Shown here: positions 1-5,028 of the stretch, piece by piece
Position numbering within the stretch: the stretch's first letter is position 1
Layout of the letters: each line of letters begins with the position of its first letter
Assembly (NCBI GenBank): GCA_026418655.1
Contig: JAOAAW010000078.1
Span: forward strand, 1-5,028
Source of the DNA: a bacterium
Lineage (GTDB): Bacteria > Ratteibacteria > UBA8468 > B48-G9 > DTJG01
Direction of reading: 5' to 3'
Length of the DNA stretch: 5,028 bases
Program-made: the position numbers and the translations under genes
Notes under the pieces: model-generated
The model's database searches: none
What the model saw: only the letters and a program-made list of their open reading frames with translations
What the model was told of the DNA's origin: nothing

Positions 1-1037
1 GTCCTGAATATACCAGGGATTGGTGTGAGATGTTGCGCTGGACTGCAAGATGTGAGGATGACATTGTTAAGTCCAGAATGCGAAAATCCGATGTGGCTTT
101 GCTTATCGCGAATTCTTCTGAGATATGCAGTGCTTTTTACAGCGCTACGAACTTTGAAACAGAACTTGTTGGTAGGGCTTTTGGTGCAAGAACAATGTTT
201 AGAAGAGCGGGAATTTATACTGCGCTTCTTAATGCCAATATACCCGTTGAAATTATTTCAGAGGAAGAAATTGTTGAAAATGGACTTGATAGATACAGAG
301 TTCTTTATGTGGTTGATACCCATGTAAGGGAAGATGTACAGAAAATAATAAAGAACTGGGTGCAAAATGGTGGAACACTCTGGGCTGATTACCTCGGTAT
401 TGCAAGAAATGAGTACGACCAGGATAGTACTTTTTTCAATGATGTTTTCGGATTATCCGGTCGTGGTCTGCTTCCTGGAGTAAAAACTTCACCAGAATCC
501 AATGGAAAAAAAATCAAAGTATTGAAAACAGATGGGTTAGAACCTGTATCCTTTACAGGATCTTTGTTTAAGCCCGATTGGAGATTGTCTACCGGGAAAC
601 CTGTCGCTGTGTTTGAAGATGGTTCTCCTGCAATTGTATACAACAAATTCGGTAAGGGCCAGTCAATACTGGTTGGTTGTTCTGCTCTGACTTTCAGTCC
701 TTACAGTGCGCAGAGCAATTATCATTCTGAATTTGATAGGGTGAGAGAAATCGTTTCATTTCCCGCCAGAATAGCCGGTGTAAAAAAACATTGTGAGATA
801 AACATTCCAAGAATAAATGCGTTTGTAAGAGATGGACAAAACCAAACGGTTTTGTTTCTGATTAACTCAACAGGTCAAAAGCAAGACATTCAGATAAAAC
901 TTGAGGTCACTGGAAAAATTACTTCAGCGTATGATGCAAGGGGAAATAAAATAGATTTCATTCAGAATGGGAAGGGGGTGATTTTCTCTCGCAGTATAAA
1001 AGAAAATGATGGTGATATCTGTGTATTCAGGTGGTAA
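1..1037 (+). CDS. GH42-like (beta-galactosidase type) protein, C-terminal part, 5' truncated by window edge
   Basis: The reading frame is open from the left edge (first whole codon at base 3) to a TAA at 1035-1037, so the visible 344 residues are the C-terminal part of a longer protein; the ATG at 30 lies inside the frame and is probably not the start. Visible residues about 25-235 look like the beta-galactosidase trimerisation domain (Glyco_hydro_42M, a class I glutamine-amidotransferase-like fold). Supporting segments are VALLIANSS near residue 31, YRVLYVVDTHV near 98, NGGTLWADYLG near 122 and GKGQSILVG near 217. In GH42 enzymes this domain is structural, and no nucleophilic-cysteine elbow is visible here. 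Residues about 265-344 are strand-rich and resemble the small C-terminal beta domain of the family. The catalytic TIM barrel, if present, lies outside the window, so activity and substrate cannot be judged. The protein could also be a GH42-related putative glycosidase rather than a true beta-galactosidase. The 3' end overlaps the convergent receiver gene by 11 bp. Confidence 0.8.
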   Translation, partial: PEYTRDWCEMLRWTARCEDDIVKSRMRKSDVALLIANSSEICSAFYSATNFETELVGRAFGARTMFRRAGIYTALLNANIPVEIISEEEIVENGLDRYRVLYVVDTHVREDVQKIIKNWVQNGGTLWADYLGIARNEYDQDSTFFNDVFGLSGRGLLPGVKTSPESNGKKIKVLKTDGLEPVSFTGSLFKPDWRLSTGKPVAVFEDGSPAIVYNKFGKGQSILVGCSALTFSPYSAQSNYHSEFDRVREIVSFPARIAGVKKHCEINIPRINAFVRDGQNQTVLFLINSTGQKQDIQIKLEVTGKITSAYDARGNKIDFIQNGKGVIFSRSIKENDGDICVFRW

Positions 1038-1431
1038 AACCAAAAGATTTACCAATATCTTTCACTGAATCGTTTCTTTCAATCTTTTTGAGAATACCTG
1101 TAAGAGAGTGGTAAAGATCAAATTTGTCAACAGAAGCATAAATCTGGTATTTATGTAACAATAATTGATTTTCAAGATCCGATGTCATAGCGATTATTTT
1201 CAGGTAAGGAAAGTGTTGCTGAATTTTTTTGATCAGGGTAAACCCATTCATTATTGGCATGTTAATGTCTGTTATTATTAAAAAGATATTTTCATCATTT
1301 TGAATTTTTTCGATTGCTTGATGACCATCTGTTACAATCAGTGCTTCGTAGCCAAATTTTTTTATGATTGCCTTTACCAGGACACAGACTGCCGGATCAT
1401 CATCCACCACAAGAATTTTTTTTCTTTCCAT
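1027..1431 (-). CDS. single-domain response regulator (receiver domain only)
   Basis: This 134-residue protein is almost entirely a CheY-like receiver domain. The acidic pocket is D10-D11-D12 after the first strand (KILVVDDD), the phospho-acceptor is D55 (IITDINMP), the switch Thr is T83 (AMTS), and the conserved Lys is K103. The residue after K103 is Phe instead of the usual Pro, a mild departure. All residues needed for phosphorylation are present, so it should be an active phospho-receiver. There is no DNA-binding or enzymatic output domain, only a short hydrophilic tail of about 20 residues after the last helix. The ATG at 1431 is preferred over the longer start at 1479 because the domain begins right there, a GGGGG ribosome-binding element sits 8 nt upstream (1440-1444), and a good promoter lies inside the would-be extension. 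It is divergent from the XRE gene, and its stop codon lies inside the end of the GH42-like gene. The partner kinase is not in the window. It may act by protein-protein contact or in a phosphorelay (inference). Confidence 0.92.
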   Translation of the reverse strand: MERKKILVVDDDPAVCVLVKAIIKKFGYEALIVTDGHQAIEKIQNDENIFLIITDINMPIMNGFTLIKKIQQHFPYLKIIAMTSDLENQLLLHKYQIYASVDKFDLYHSLTGILKKIERNDSVKDIGKSFGFTT

Positions 1432-1439
1432 ATTATTAA

Positions 1440-1444
1440 CCCCC
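1440..1444 (-). promoter_or_regulatory. ribosome-binding site of the receiver gene
   Basis: The minus strand reads GGGGG followed by TTAATAAT and then the ATG at 1431. The 8-nt spacing fits a Shine-Dalgarno element and supports this start over the upstream in-frame ATG at 1479. Confidence 0.6.
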
Positions 1445-1451
1445 AGAGAAA

Positions 1452-1479
1452 ATTTTAGCCAATTATTTCTAAAAGTCAA
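1452..1479 (-). promoter_or_regulatory. sigma70-type promoter of the receiver gene
   Basis: On the minus strand TTGACT (1479-1474) is followed after 16 nt by TAAAAT (1457-1452), five of six consensus matches in each box. An eight-base A tract (minus strand of 1481-1488) lies directly upstream and could serve as an UP element. Transcription would start near 1445, giving a leader of about 14 nt that just includes the GGGGG ribosome-binding element. The boxes are seen directly; activity is inferred. Confidence 0.65.
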
Positions 1480-1503
1480 GTTTTTTTTATTACTGATAGG
1501 CTA

Positions 1504-1532
1504 TTAACTATTTGCAGAATATGCAGGATAAT
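1504..1532 (+). promoter_or_regulatory. possible weak promoter of the XRE regulator
   Basis: TTAACT (1504-1509), 17 nt, then GATAAT (1527-1532) is the best sigma70-like match ahead of the XRE gene. Transcription from it would begin near 1539, leaving a leader of only about 10 nt without a Shine-Dalgarno sequence. In such AT-rich DNA chance matches are common, so this is tentative. The candidate -35 lies 24 bp from the divergent receiver promoter's -35 (1474-1479), so a protein bound between them could affect both. Confidence 0.35.
1513..1530 (+). repeat. tandem 9-bp direct repeat ahead of the XRE gene
   Basis: TGCAGAATA (1513-1521) is followed immediately by TGCAGGATA (1522-1530), differing at one base. 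The pair covers the spacer and part of the candidate -10 of the XRE gene, where an autoregulatory operator would be expected. No operator function is shown. Confidence 0.5.
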
Positions 1533-1550
1533 AAAAAATAATAAAAAAAT
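1530..1550 (+). repeat. tandem A-rich direct repeat in the XRE leader
   Basis: Two adjacent units, AATAAAAAAT (1530-1539) and AATAAAAAAAT (1540-1550), differ by one A. They run into the XRE start codon and occupy the place of a Shine-Dalgarno sequence. The region should be unstructured in mRNA, which may allow initiation without one. It could also be simple low-complexity drift. Confidence 0.5.
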
Positions 1551-1890
1551 GGAAATGGATATCTACAAAACCATAGGGCAATCTATTCGTAAGATACGGA
1601 AGTCACTTGGATTAACTCAGGAGGAATTATCCGTCAAAACAGGAATTAATCCAAGCTTTCTCAGTCATATTGAAAGAGGTACAAAGAAAGCCAGTATTGA
1701 AACGATTTATAAAATTGCAAATGCTCTTGAGGTACCAGTACAAAAGATTTTTTCGGAATCTCAAGTGTCATCAATTAAGAAAAAAAATTATTCTTTTTCA
1801 AGAAAAATAGAAATGCTTGTAAAGGATAAGGATGAAGAATACAGAAAAATATTGCTGAAGGTTGCCAGACTTCTTGCATCAAAGAAATAG
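1549..1890 (+). CDS. XRE/Cro-C1 family helix-turn-helix transcriptional regulator
   Basis: This 113-residue protein has an N-terminal HTH_3-type DNA-binding domain at about residues 6-68. It includes the family signature LTQEELSVKTGI (22-33), the recognition-helix segment NPSFLSHIERG (34-44), and the usual closing helix with A57-L60 and V64-IF68. Residues 69-85 form a Lys/Ser-rich linker. Residues 86-113 form a charged amphipathic helix (EMLVKDKDEEYRKILLKVAR) that may mediate dimerisation, as in SinR-like regulators, though it is not a recognisable SinR. No ligand or peptidase domain is present. The start may be the ATG at 1549 or at 1555. Neither has a Shine-Dalgarno sequence at normal spacing; the nearest AGGA is at 1525-1528, about 20 nt away. 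The gene diverges from the receiver gene across 117 bp and is followed by a 334-bp gap before the glycosidase operon on the same strand. It is a plausible repressor of itself, the receiver gene or that operon; its targets are inferred, not seen. Confidence 0.9.
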   Translation: MEMDIYKTIGQSIRKIRKSLGLTQEELSVKTGINPSFLSHIERGTKKASIETIYKIANALEVPVQKIFSESQVSSIKKKNYSFSRKIEMLVKDKDEEYRKILLKVARLLASKK

Positions 1891-1921
1891 ATTGATTCAT
1901 CAATAAAACTGAAAATTCAGT
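1891..1921. repeat. two adjacent short palindromes after the XRE stop codon
   Basis: ATTGAT-TC-ATCAAT (1891-1904) and ACTGAA-AA-TTCAGT (1908-1921) are two perfect inverted repeats separated by 3 nt, directly downstream of the stop. As RNA each could form a 5-bp stem with a 4-nt loop. No U-tract follows, so they are not a typical intrinsic terminator. They might protect the mRNA 3' end or be chance in AT-rich sequence. Confidence 0.4.
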
Positions 1922-1960
1922 ATTCACCTGTATGTTAAATACACCTGTCTTTCAATCAAC

Positions 1961-1976
1961 AAAAAAATATTTTTTT
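1961..1976. repeat. 16-bp A/T palindrome
   Basis: Seven A, then TA, then seven T form a perfect self-complementary tract, extended by one further T at 1977. Such A-tract/T-tract sequence is expected to bend or stiffen DNA. It lies 7 bp before another 16-bp palindrome. Confidence 0.5.
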
Positions 1977-1983
1977 TCAACAA

Positions 1984-1999
1984 AACAGATGCATCTGTT
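1984..1999. repeat. 16-bp perfect palindrome, candidate operator or weak hairpin
   Basis: AACAGATGCATCTGTT is fully self-complementary. As DNA it has the two-fold symmetry of a dimeric regulator site, and as RNA it could form a 6-bp stem with a TGCA loop followed by GTTTTCGTTT, a poor terminator. It lies about 180 bp upstream of the operon's -35 box, far for a simple repressor site but possible for an activator or looping site. I saw no other copy in the window. Confidence 0.5.
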
Positions 2000-2176
2000 G
2001 TTTTCGTTTCCATTGGCATACAGTGGTTTAATCCTCAAAAAGCCAAAGATAACACTGATGATAATTACGGATACTTGCTGTATAACAAGACAGCCATTTC
2101 AGAAAAAATGTTGTAATTTTTTTTTCGTAGGGATGATTTTCCATTCATAGAAAATATCTTTAGGAATAAATTCTAT

Positions 2177-2204
2177 TTGACAATAAAAAGATGCGGGATA
2201 GAAT
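2177..2204 (+). promoter_or_regulatory. near-consensus sigma70-type promoter of the propeller/DUF6259 operon
   Basis: TTGACA (2177-2182), a perfect -35, is followed after 16 nt by TAGAAT (2199-2204), a five-of-six -10. Transcription would start near 2211, about 14 nt before the first ATG of the propeller gene. This is the strongest promoter match seen in the window. It indicates that the operon is transcribed separately from the XRE gene. Confidence 0.7.
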
Positions 2205-2224
2205 AATTAGATCGAAGATACCAA

Positions 2225-3640
2225 ATGAGAATAATAATGTTTCAGGATTTAAAACCTGGGAAGCATCTTGTGGTTGATAATTTCTCAATAGCGGATACCT
2301 TTCGTTTGAGAAGGACTGTCCATAAACCTAAAAAAGACCCTTCAGAGCCAGTTCTGATTGCTGATAAGCCATGGGAAACAGCGGTTATCGCAGGAAAGAT
2401 TATTTATGATGACAAAAAAGAATTGTGGCGGATGTGGTATGTTGCTTATGACCATAACGCTGAGAAAATAAGAAAAAGTCTTGGGAAAAGTAAGTATGGA
2501 AATGTTGGTGAACCCCAGACTTTTTTCCTGTGTTATGCTGAAAGCAAAAATGGCATAAACTGGGAAAAACCTGTACTTGATGTCTACCCTGGTACAAACA
2601 TCTGTTTCAAGGGTTATAGCGATGTTGTTAATGCTACGATTCTTTATCAACCTGACAGAACCGAAGATGGAAGGTACATTCTGATAAATCGTGACTGGTA
2701 TAGCGATCAGATAGGAGGTATCTACATAGCAAAAAGTAGAGACGGTATTCACTGGAAATACACAGACACAAAACCGGTAATCCATGGTGAAAGTGATTGT
2801 AATAATGCCTGTATCTTTAATCCAGAAAAACAGGTTTACATGCTTTATATGCGGGGATGGCACACTGCTGCTGTGGGCTGGGATAATGGAAAAGGAAATC
2901 AGAGAAGAAGGATTACTTATGCAGAAAGTAAGGACCTGAGATTGTGGAGTGAACCGCAGGTAATATTGAGTCCTGATGAGCTTGACACAAACGATTTTTA
3001 CGGCATCAGTGTTTTTAGATATGCAAATGCATATTTGGGCATGTTGTGGATTTTTGATGATGATATGTATGAAACTATTGATGTGGAATTATGCTGGAGC
3101 AGGGATGGAATAAGATGGGAGCGACATCCTGAAAGACCAAAATTCATTGAAACAGAAGAAAAAGGAGAAATCGGCGGTTATATGGTCTATCCCGCACAGG
3201 AGCCTGTAATTTATGGTAATACACTTTACCTGTTTGTAAATGCCCATTCCAGATTTCCTCATAATCATCAGCCAGAGGTATGGGAAAATATAGTATATCG
3301 TACAAAACTCAGGATGGATGGTTTTATAACCCTTGATGCAGGTTCTCAAATGGGAAATCTTATTACAAGACCATTTGTTCTGCAAAGTGATAAGATTGTC
3401 ATAAATGCAGCCACCCAGGGTGGCTATATTATTGCTGAACTTGCTGAACCATACTGGTATGACCCAAAAGGTAAGATAATTGAAGGTTTTTCAGCCAGTG
3501 ATTTTGATGTTTTTACTGGAGACAGTACAAATCATATCCTTTCGTGGCGTGGTTGTAAAGACCTTTCTTGTCTGAAAGGAAAAAGGTTGATGTTGAGAAT
3601 GGCAATGGTTCACAGTCAGATTTACAGTTTCACGATATGA
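2225..3640 (+). CDS. five-bladed beta-propeller glycosidase-like protein (GH32/GH43-like fold)
   Basis: This 471-residue protein resembles large families in Planctomycetes and Lentisphaerae usually annotated as hypothetical or glycosyl-hydrolase-like. Four copies of an S-x-D/N-G-[I]-x-W-type blade motif are visible: YAESKNGINW (104-113), AKSRDGIHW (169-177), YAESKDLRLW (232-241, degenerate) and CWSRDGIRW (290-298). The first blade contains KPWE (48-51) and YDDKKELWRMWY (61-72). E326 (YPAQEPV) and several nearby acidic residues could be catalytic, but I cannot assign a nucleophile or acid. Residues about 385-471 form a C-terminal beta domain with the pattern seen in these families (LITRPFVL, GGYIIAEL, GFSASDFD, DLSCLKGKRLMLR, ending YSFTI). 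No signal peptide is visible, so the protein is probably cytoplasmic. The first ATG (2225) is used; the in-frame ATG at 2237 (GAGA at 2227-2230 upstream) is equally possible and removes four residues. A good promoter lies upstream, and the stop overlaps the next gene's start. Substrate and even hydrolase activity are unproven. Confidence 0.82.
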   Translation: MRIIMFQDLKPGKHLVVDNFSIADTFRLRRTVHKPKKDPSEPVLIADKPWETAVIAGKIIYDDKKELWRMWYVAYDHNAEKIRKSLGKSKYGNVGEPQTFFLCYAESKNGINWEKPVLDVYPGTNICFKGYSDVVNATILYQPDRTEDGRYILINRDWYSDQIGGIYIAKSRDGIHWKYTDTKPVIHGESDCNNACIFNPEKQVYMLYMRGWHTAAVGWDNGKGNQRRRITYAESKDLRLWSEPQVILSPDELDTNDFYGISVFRYANAYLGMLWIFDDDMYETIDVELCWSRDGIRWERHPERPKFIETEEKGEIGGYMVYPAQEPVIYGNTLYLFVNAHSRFPHNHQPEVWENIVYRTKLRMDGFITLDAGSQMGNLITRPFVLQSDKIVINAATQGGYIIAELAEPYWYDPKGKIIEGFSASDFDVFTGDSTNHILSWRGCKDLSCLKGKRLMLRMAMVHSQIYSFTI

Positions 3641-5028
3641 AATTTATTAACCTGGAAAATAAGTTTTATCGGATTGAGATTAACCCAGAGAATGCACGGA
3701 TTTTACAAATTACAGAAAAATTTACAGGGCTTAACTTTATTTCTGATGCACGGCTTGCTGAATCTTTCAGGATACTTCTGCCCCTGCCTGATTACAAATG
3801 CAATTATATTTATGGAAACAGACAAAAACCACCCGAGATAACACAGAGAAAAACAGGTGTTGAATTCTACTGGGATAGTCCGCTTATCAATGAAAAAGGT
3901 TCATTCTATCTGGATTTCCGGCTATCTATCATTCTTGAAGATGAAAAAATTATCTTCAGATGCAAATCAAGGAACAATACAGTTTATCAGATTGCTGAAT
4001 TATGGTTTGCTTTTATTGGAGGATTGAATGGGCTGGGAAAAAATTGCAGGACAAAAGAGGAAACAGAAATTTTTATACCCACAGGAAACCTGCCATGGAC
4101 AAAGAAAATTTTTCAAGATTTTGGCAATACCCGTGGGCAAACACTTGGTTGTTTGGGTCCTGAACATACATTTCATTATCCAGGTTTTCTGTGTATGCCG
4201 TGGTTAAGTTTATTCAATAGAAAAATAAATAAATCATTGTTTTTTGCGGCACTTGAAGAAATACCAAGAGTAAAAATTTTAAGAATCTCACTTGAACCCG
4301 GTTCTGGAGAGATGAGACCGTATGGAAATTATCCAAGACAGGAAGAAATAGATGGTCTACCTTCTGGGATTGTTATTAACTGGGTACACGTGCCCTATAC
4401 AAAACAGAATGAGGAGTTTGTTTCCTGTGATATTGTTTTGCAGGTTCACGATGGTTCATGGCAGGAATCAGGAGCACTCTATAGAAAGTGGTTTGAAAAA
4501 CATTTCAAAATAATAAAACCGGCTTCAACATGGATGCGAAGGGAAACATCTTTTTATCATCAGATGTTTATGTTACCAGAAGATAATATCAACTATACAT
4601 TCAGGGATATTCCCCGGCTCGCCGAAATATGTGCAAAATATGATGTCAGGCATTTTATGATAGCTGGCTGGCAGATCGGTGGGCATGATAGAGGTTATCC
4701 ATATTACGAACCTGACCCAAGGCTCGGAACATATAGAGACCTTGAAAAAGGTATTAAGGCATGTCACAAATTTGGAGTAAAGGTAAGTTTTTTCGTAAAC
4801 TGCCAACCTGTTGATATGACGACAGAGTTATACAGGGAGAAATTAAAAGGTTTTGTAATTCTTGATCCCCATGGTGTTCCTTATTTCATATGCAATTACT
4901 GGGGTATGGGAACACTCAGTGCCAGAACAAAATTTATGACAGGTACTCCTTTTGTTGAAGTAAATCCAGCCCATCCAGAGGTTCGAAAACTTCTGATTGA
5001 TTATTTCAGAAAGCTTGTTGAGATTGGT
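3637..5028 (+). CDS. DUF6259-type TIM-barrel putative glycosidase, 3' truncated by window edge
   Basis: The frame starts at ATG 3637, whose bases overlap the preceding TGA (ATGA), and stays open to the window end, giving 464 visible codons. Residues 1 to about 290 are strand-rich and look like the N-terminal beta-sandwich of GH31/GH36-like enzymes. A helical link (WQESGALYRKWFEKHF) leads to a TIM barrel beginning near W299. Barrel features are FMIAGWQIGGHDRGYPYYEPDPRLGT around residues 340-365, with G348-G349-H350-D351-R352, then the strand VKVSFFVN and the segment ILDPHGVP. This arrangement matches my recollection of DUF6259 proteins, a family without an established reaction. The catalytic residues probably lie partly beyond the window. 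No signal peptide is visible. No Shine-Dalgarno sequence precedes the start, so translation probably depends on ribosomes finishing the propeller gene. Co-translation implies that the two proteins act together or on the same glycan. A more distant GH31/GH36-like assignment remains possible. Confidence 0.78.
   Translation, partial: MKFINLENKFYRIEINPENARILQITEKFTGLNFISDARLAESFRILLPLPDYKCNYIYGNRQKPPEITQRKTGVEFYWDSPLINEKGSFYLDFRLSIILEDEKIIFRCKSRNNTVYQIAELWFAFIGGLNGLGKNCRTKEETEIFIPTGNLPWTKKIFQDFGNTRGQTLGCLGPEHTFHYPGFLCMPWLSLFNRKINKSLFFAALEEIPRVKILRISLEPGSGEMRPYGNYPRQEEIDGLPSGIVINWVHVPYTKQNEEFVSCDIVLQVHDGSWQESGALYRKWFEKHFKIIKPASTWMRRETSFYHQMFMLPEDNINYTFRDIPRLAEICAKYDVRHFMIAGWQIGGHDRGYPYYEPDPRLGTYRDLEKGIKACHKFGVKVSFFVNCQPVDMTTELYREKLKGFVILDPHGVPYFICNYWGMGTLSARTKFMTGTPFVEVNPAHPEVRKLLIDYFRKLVEIG

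Larger units (their letters stand above)
1891..2224. other. 334-bp non-coding gap between the XRE gene and the glycosidase operon
   Basis: I see no credible gene here. It contains two small palindromes just after the XRE stop (1891-1904 and 1908-1921), a CACCTGT direct repeat (1925-1931 and 1942-1948), a TCAACAAAA direct repeat (1956-1964 and 1977-1985), an A/T palindrome (1961-1976), a 16-bp palindrome (1984-1999), a nine-T run (2117-2125), and the operon promoter (2177-2204). No canonical GC-rich hairpin plus U-tract terminator is evident, so where XRE transcription ends is unclear. Confidence 0.7.

Noticed and set aside
25..327. 100-residue plus-strand frame at the left edge
   Set aside because: It overlaps the GH42-like frame, which has recognisable family segments; this frame shows none.
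1432..1479. 16-residue N-terminal extension of the receiver protein from an ATG at 1479
   Set aside because: The extension would cover the promoter and ribosome-binding element, and the receiver fold begins directly at the ATG at 1431.
2071..2126. Possible terminator: GCTGT...ACAGC inverted repeat followed by a nine-T run at 2117-2125
   Set aside because: The stem is only 5 bp and lies more than 20 nt from the T run, which does not fit an intrinsic terminator.
1932..2150. Possible 72-residue gene on the plus strand in the gap after the XRE gene
   Set aside because: It has no ribosome-binding site, is rich in Phe/Lys/Thr from A and T runs, has no recognisable domain, and contains the palindromes and T runs of the intergenic region.
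2136..2155. ATTTTC/GAAAAT inverted repeat upstream of the operon promoter
   Set aside because: Six A/T-dominated base pairs with an 8-nt gap are expected by chance in sequence of this composition.
2342..2863. 173-residue open frame on the minus strand
   Set aside because: It lies wholly opposite the well-supported propeller gene, its Ile/Phe/Thr-rich composition is typical of an antisense frame, and it has no domain or start signal.
4573..4806. 77-residue open frame on the minus strand
   Set aside because: It is antisense to the TIM-barrel region of the DUF6259-type gene, whose conserved motifs are in the plus frame.

Overview
The window is an AT-rich bacterial segment (roughly 35-40% GC by eye) with many AGA/AGG arginine codons. 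It carries three carbohydrate-active proteins around a small divergent regulatory pair. No gene identifies the phylum. The combination of a beta-galactosidase (GH42)-type protein, a five-bladed propeller glycosidase-like protein and a DUF6259-type TIM-barrel protein is characteristic of glycan-degrading bacteria of the Planctomycetes/Lentisphaerae/Omnitrophota kind and related uncultured lineages. That placement is inference. There are no RNA genes, transposases, CRISPR arrays or phage genes.

Layout: (1) 1-1037, plus strand, is the 3' end of a gene running in from the left. It encodes the trimerisation (glutamine-amidotransferase-like) domain and C-terminal beta domain of a GH42-like protein. 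(2) 1027-1431, minus strand, is a stand-alone response-regulator receiver domain whose 3' end overlaps gene 1 tail-to-tail by 11 bp. (3) 1432-1548 is a 117-bp divergent promoter region, with a strong promoter for the receiver gene and a weaker, repeat-rich leader for (4). (4) 1549-1890, plus strand, is a 113-residue XRE/Cro-type helix-turn-helix regulator. (5) 1891-2224 is a 334-bp non-coding gap with several palindromes, ending in a near-consensus sigma70-type promoter. (6) 2225-3640, plus strand, is a five-bladed beta-propeller glycosidase-like protein. (7) 3637 to the right edge, plus strand, is a DUF6259-type protein with an N-terminal beta-sandwich and a TIM barrel. Its start overlaps the stop of gene 6 (ATGA), and the gene is cut by the window edge after 464 codons.

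Working picture (inference): genes 6 and 7 form a translationally coupled operon that probably acts on the same glycan. Neither has a visible export signal, so they may work on imported oligosaccharides in the cytoplasm. The receiver protein and the XRE regulator share a promoter region and are good candidates for local control, but neither is shown to regulate the flanking enzymes. The least described parts are the propeller/DUF6259 pair, whose substrate is unknown, and the receiver/XRE pair, which has no visible kinase or output partner.
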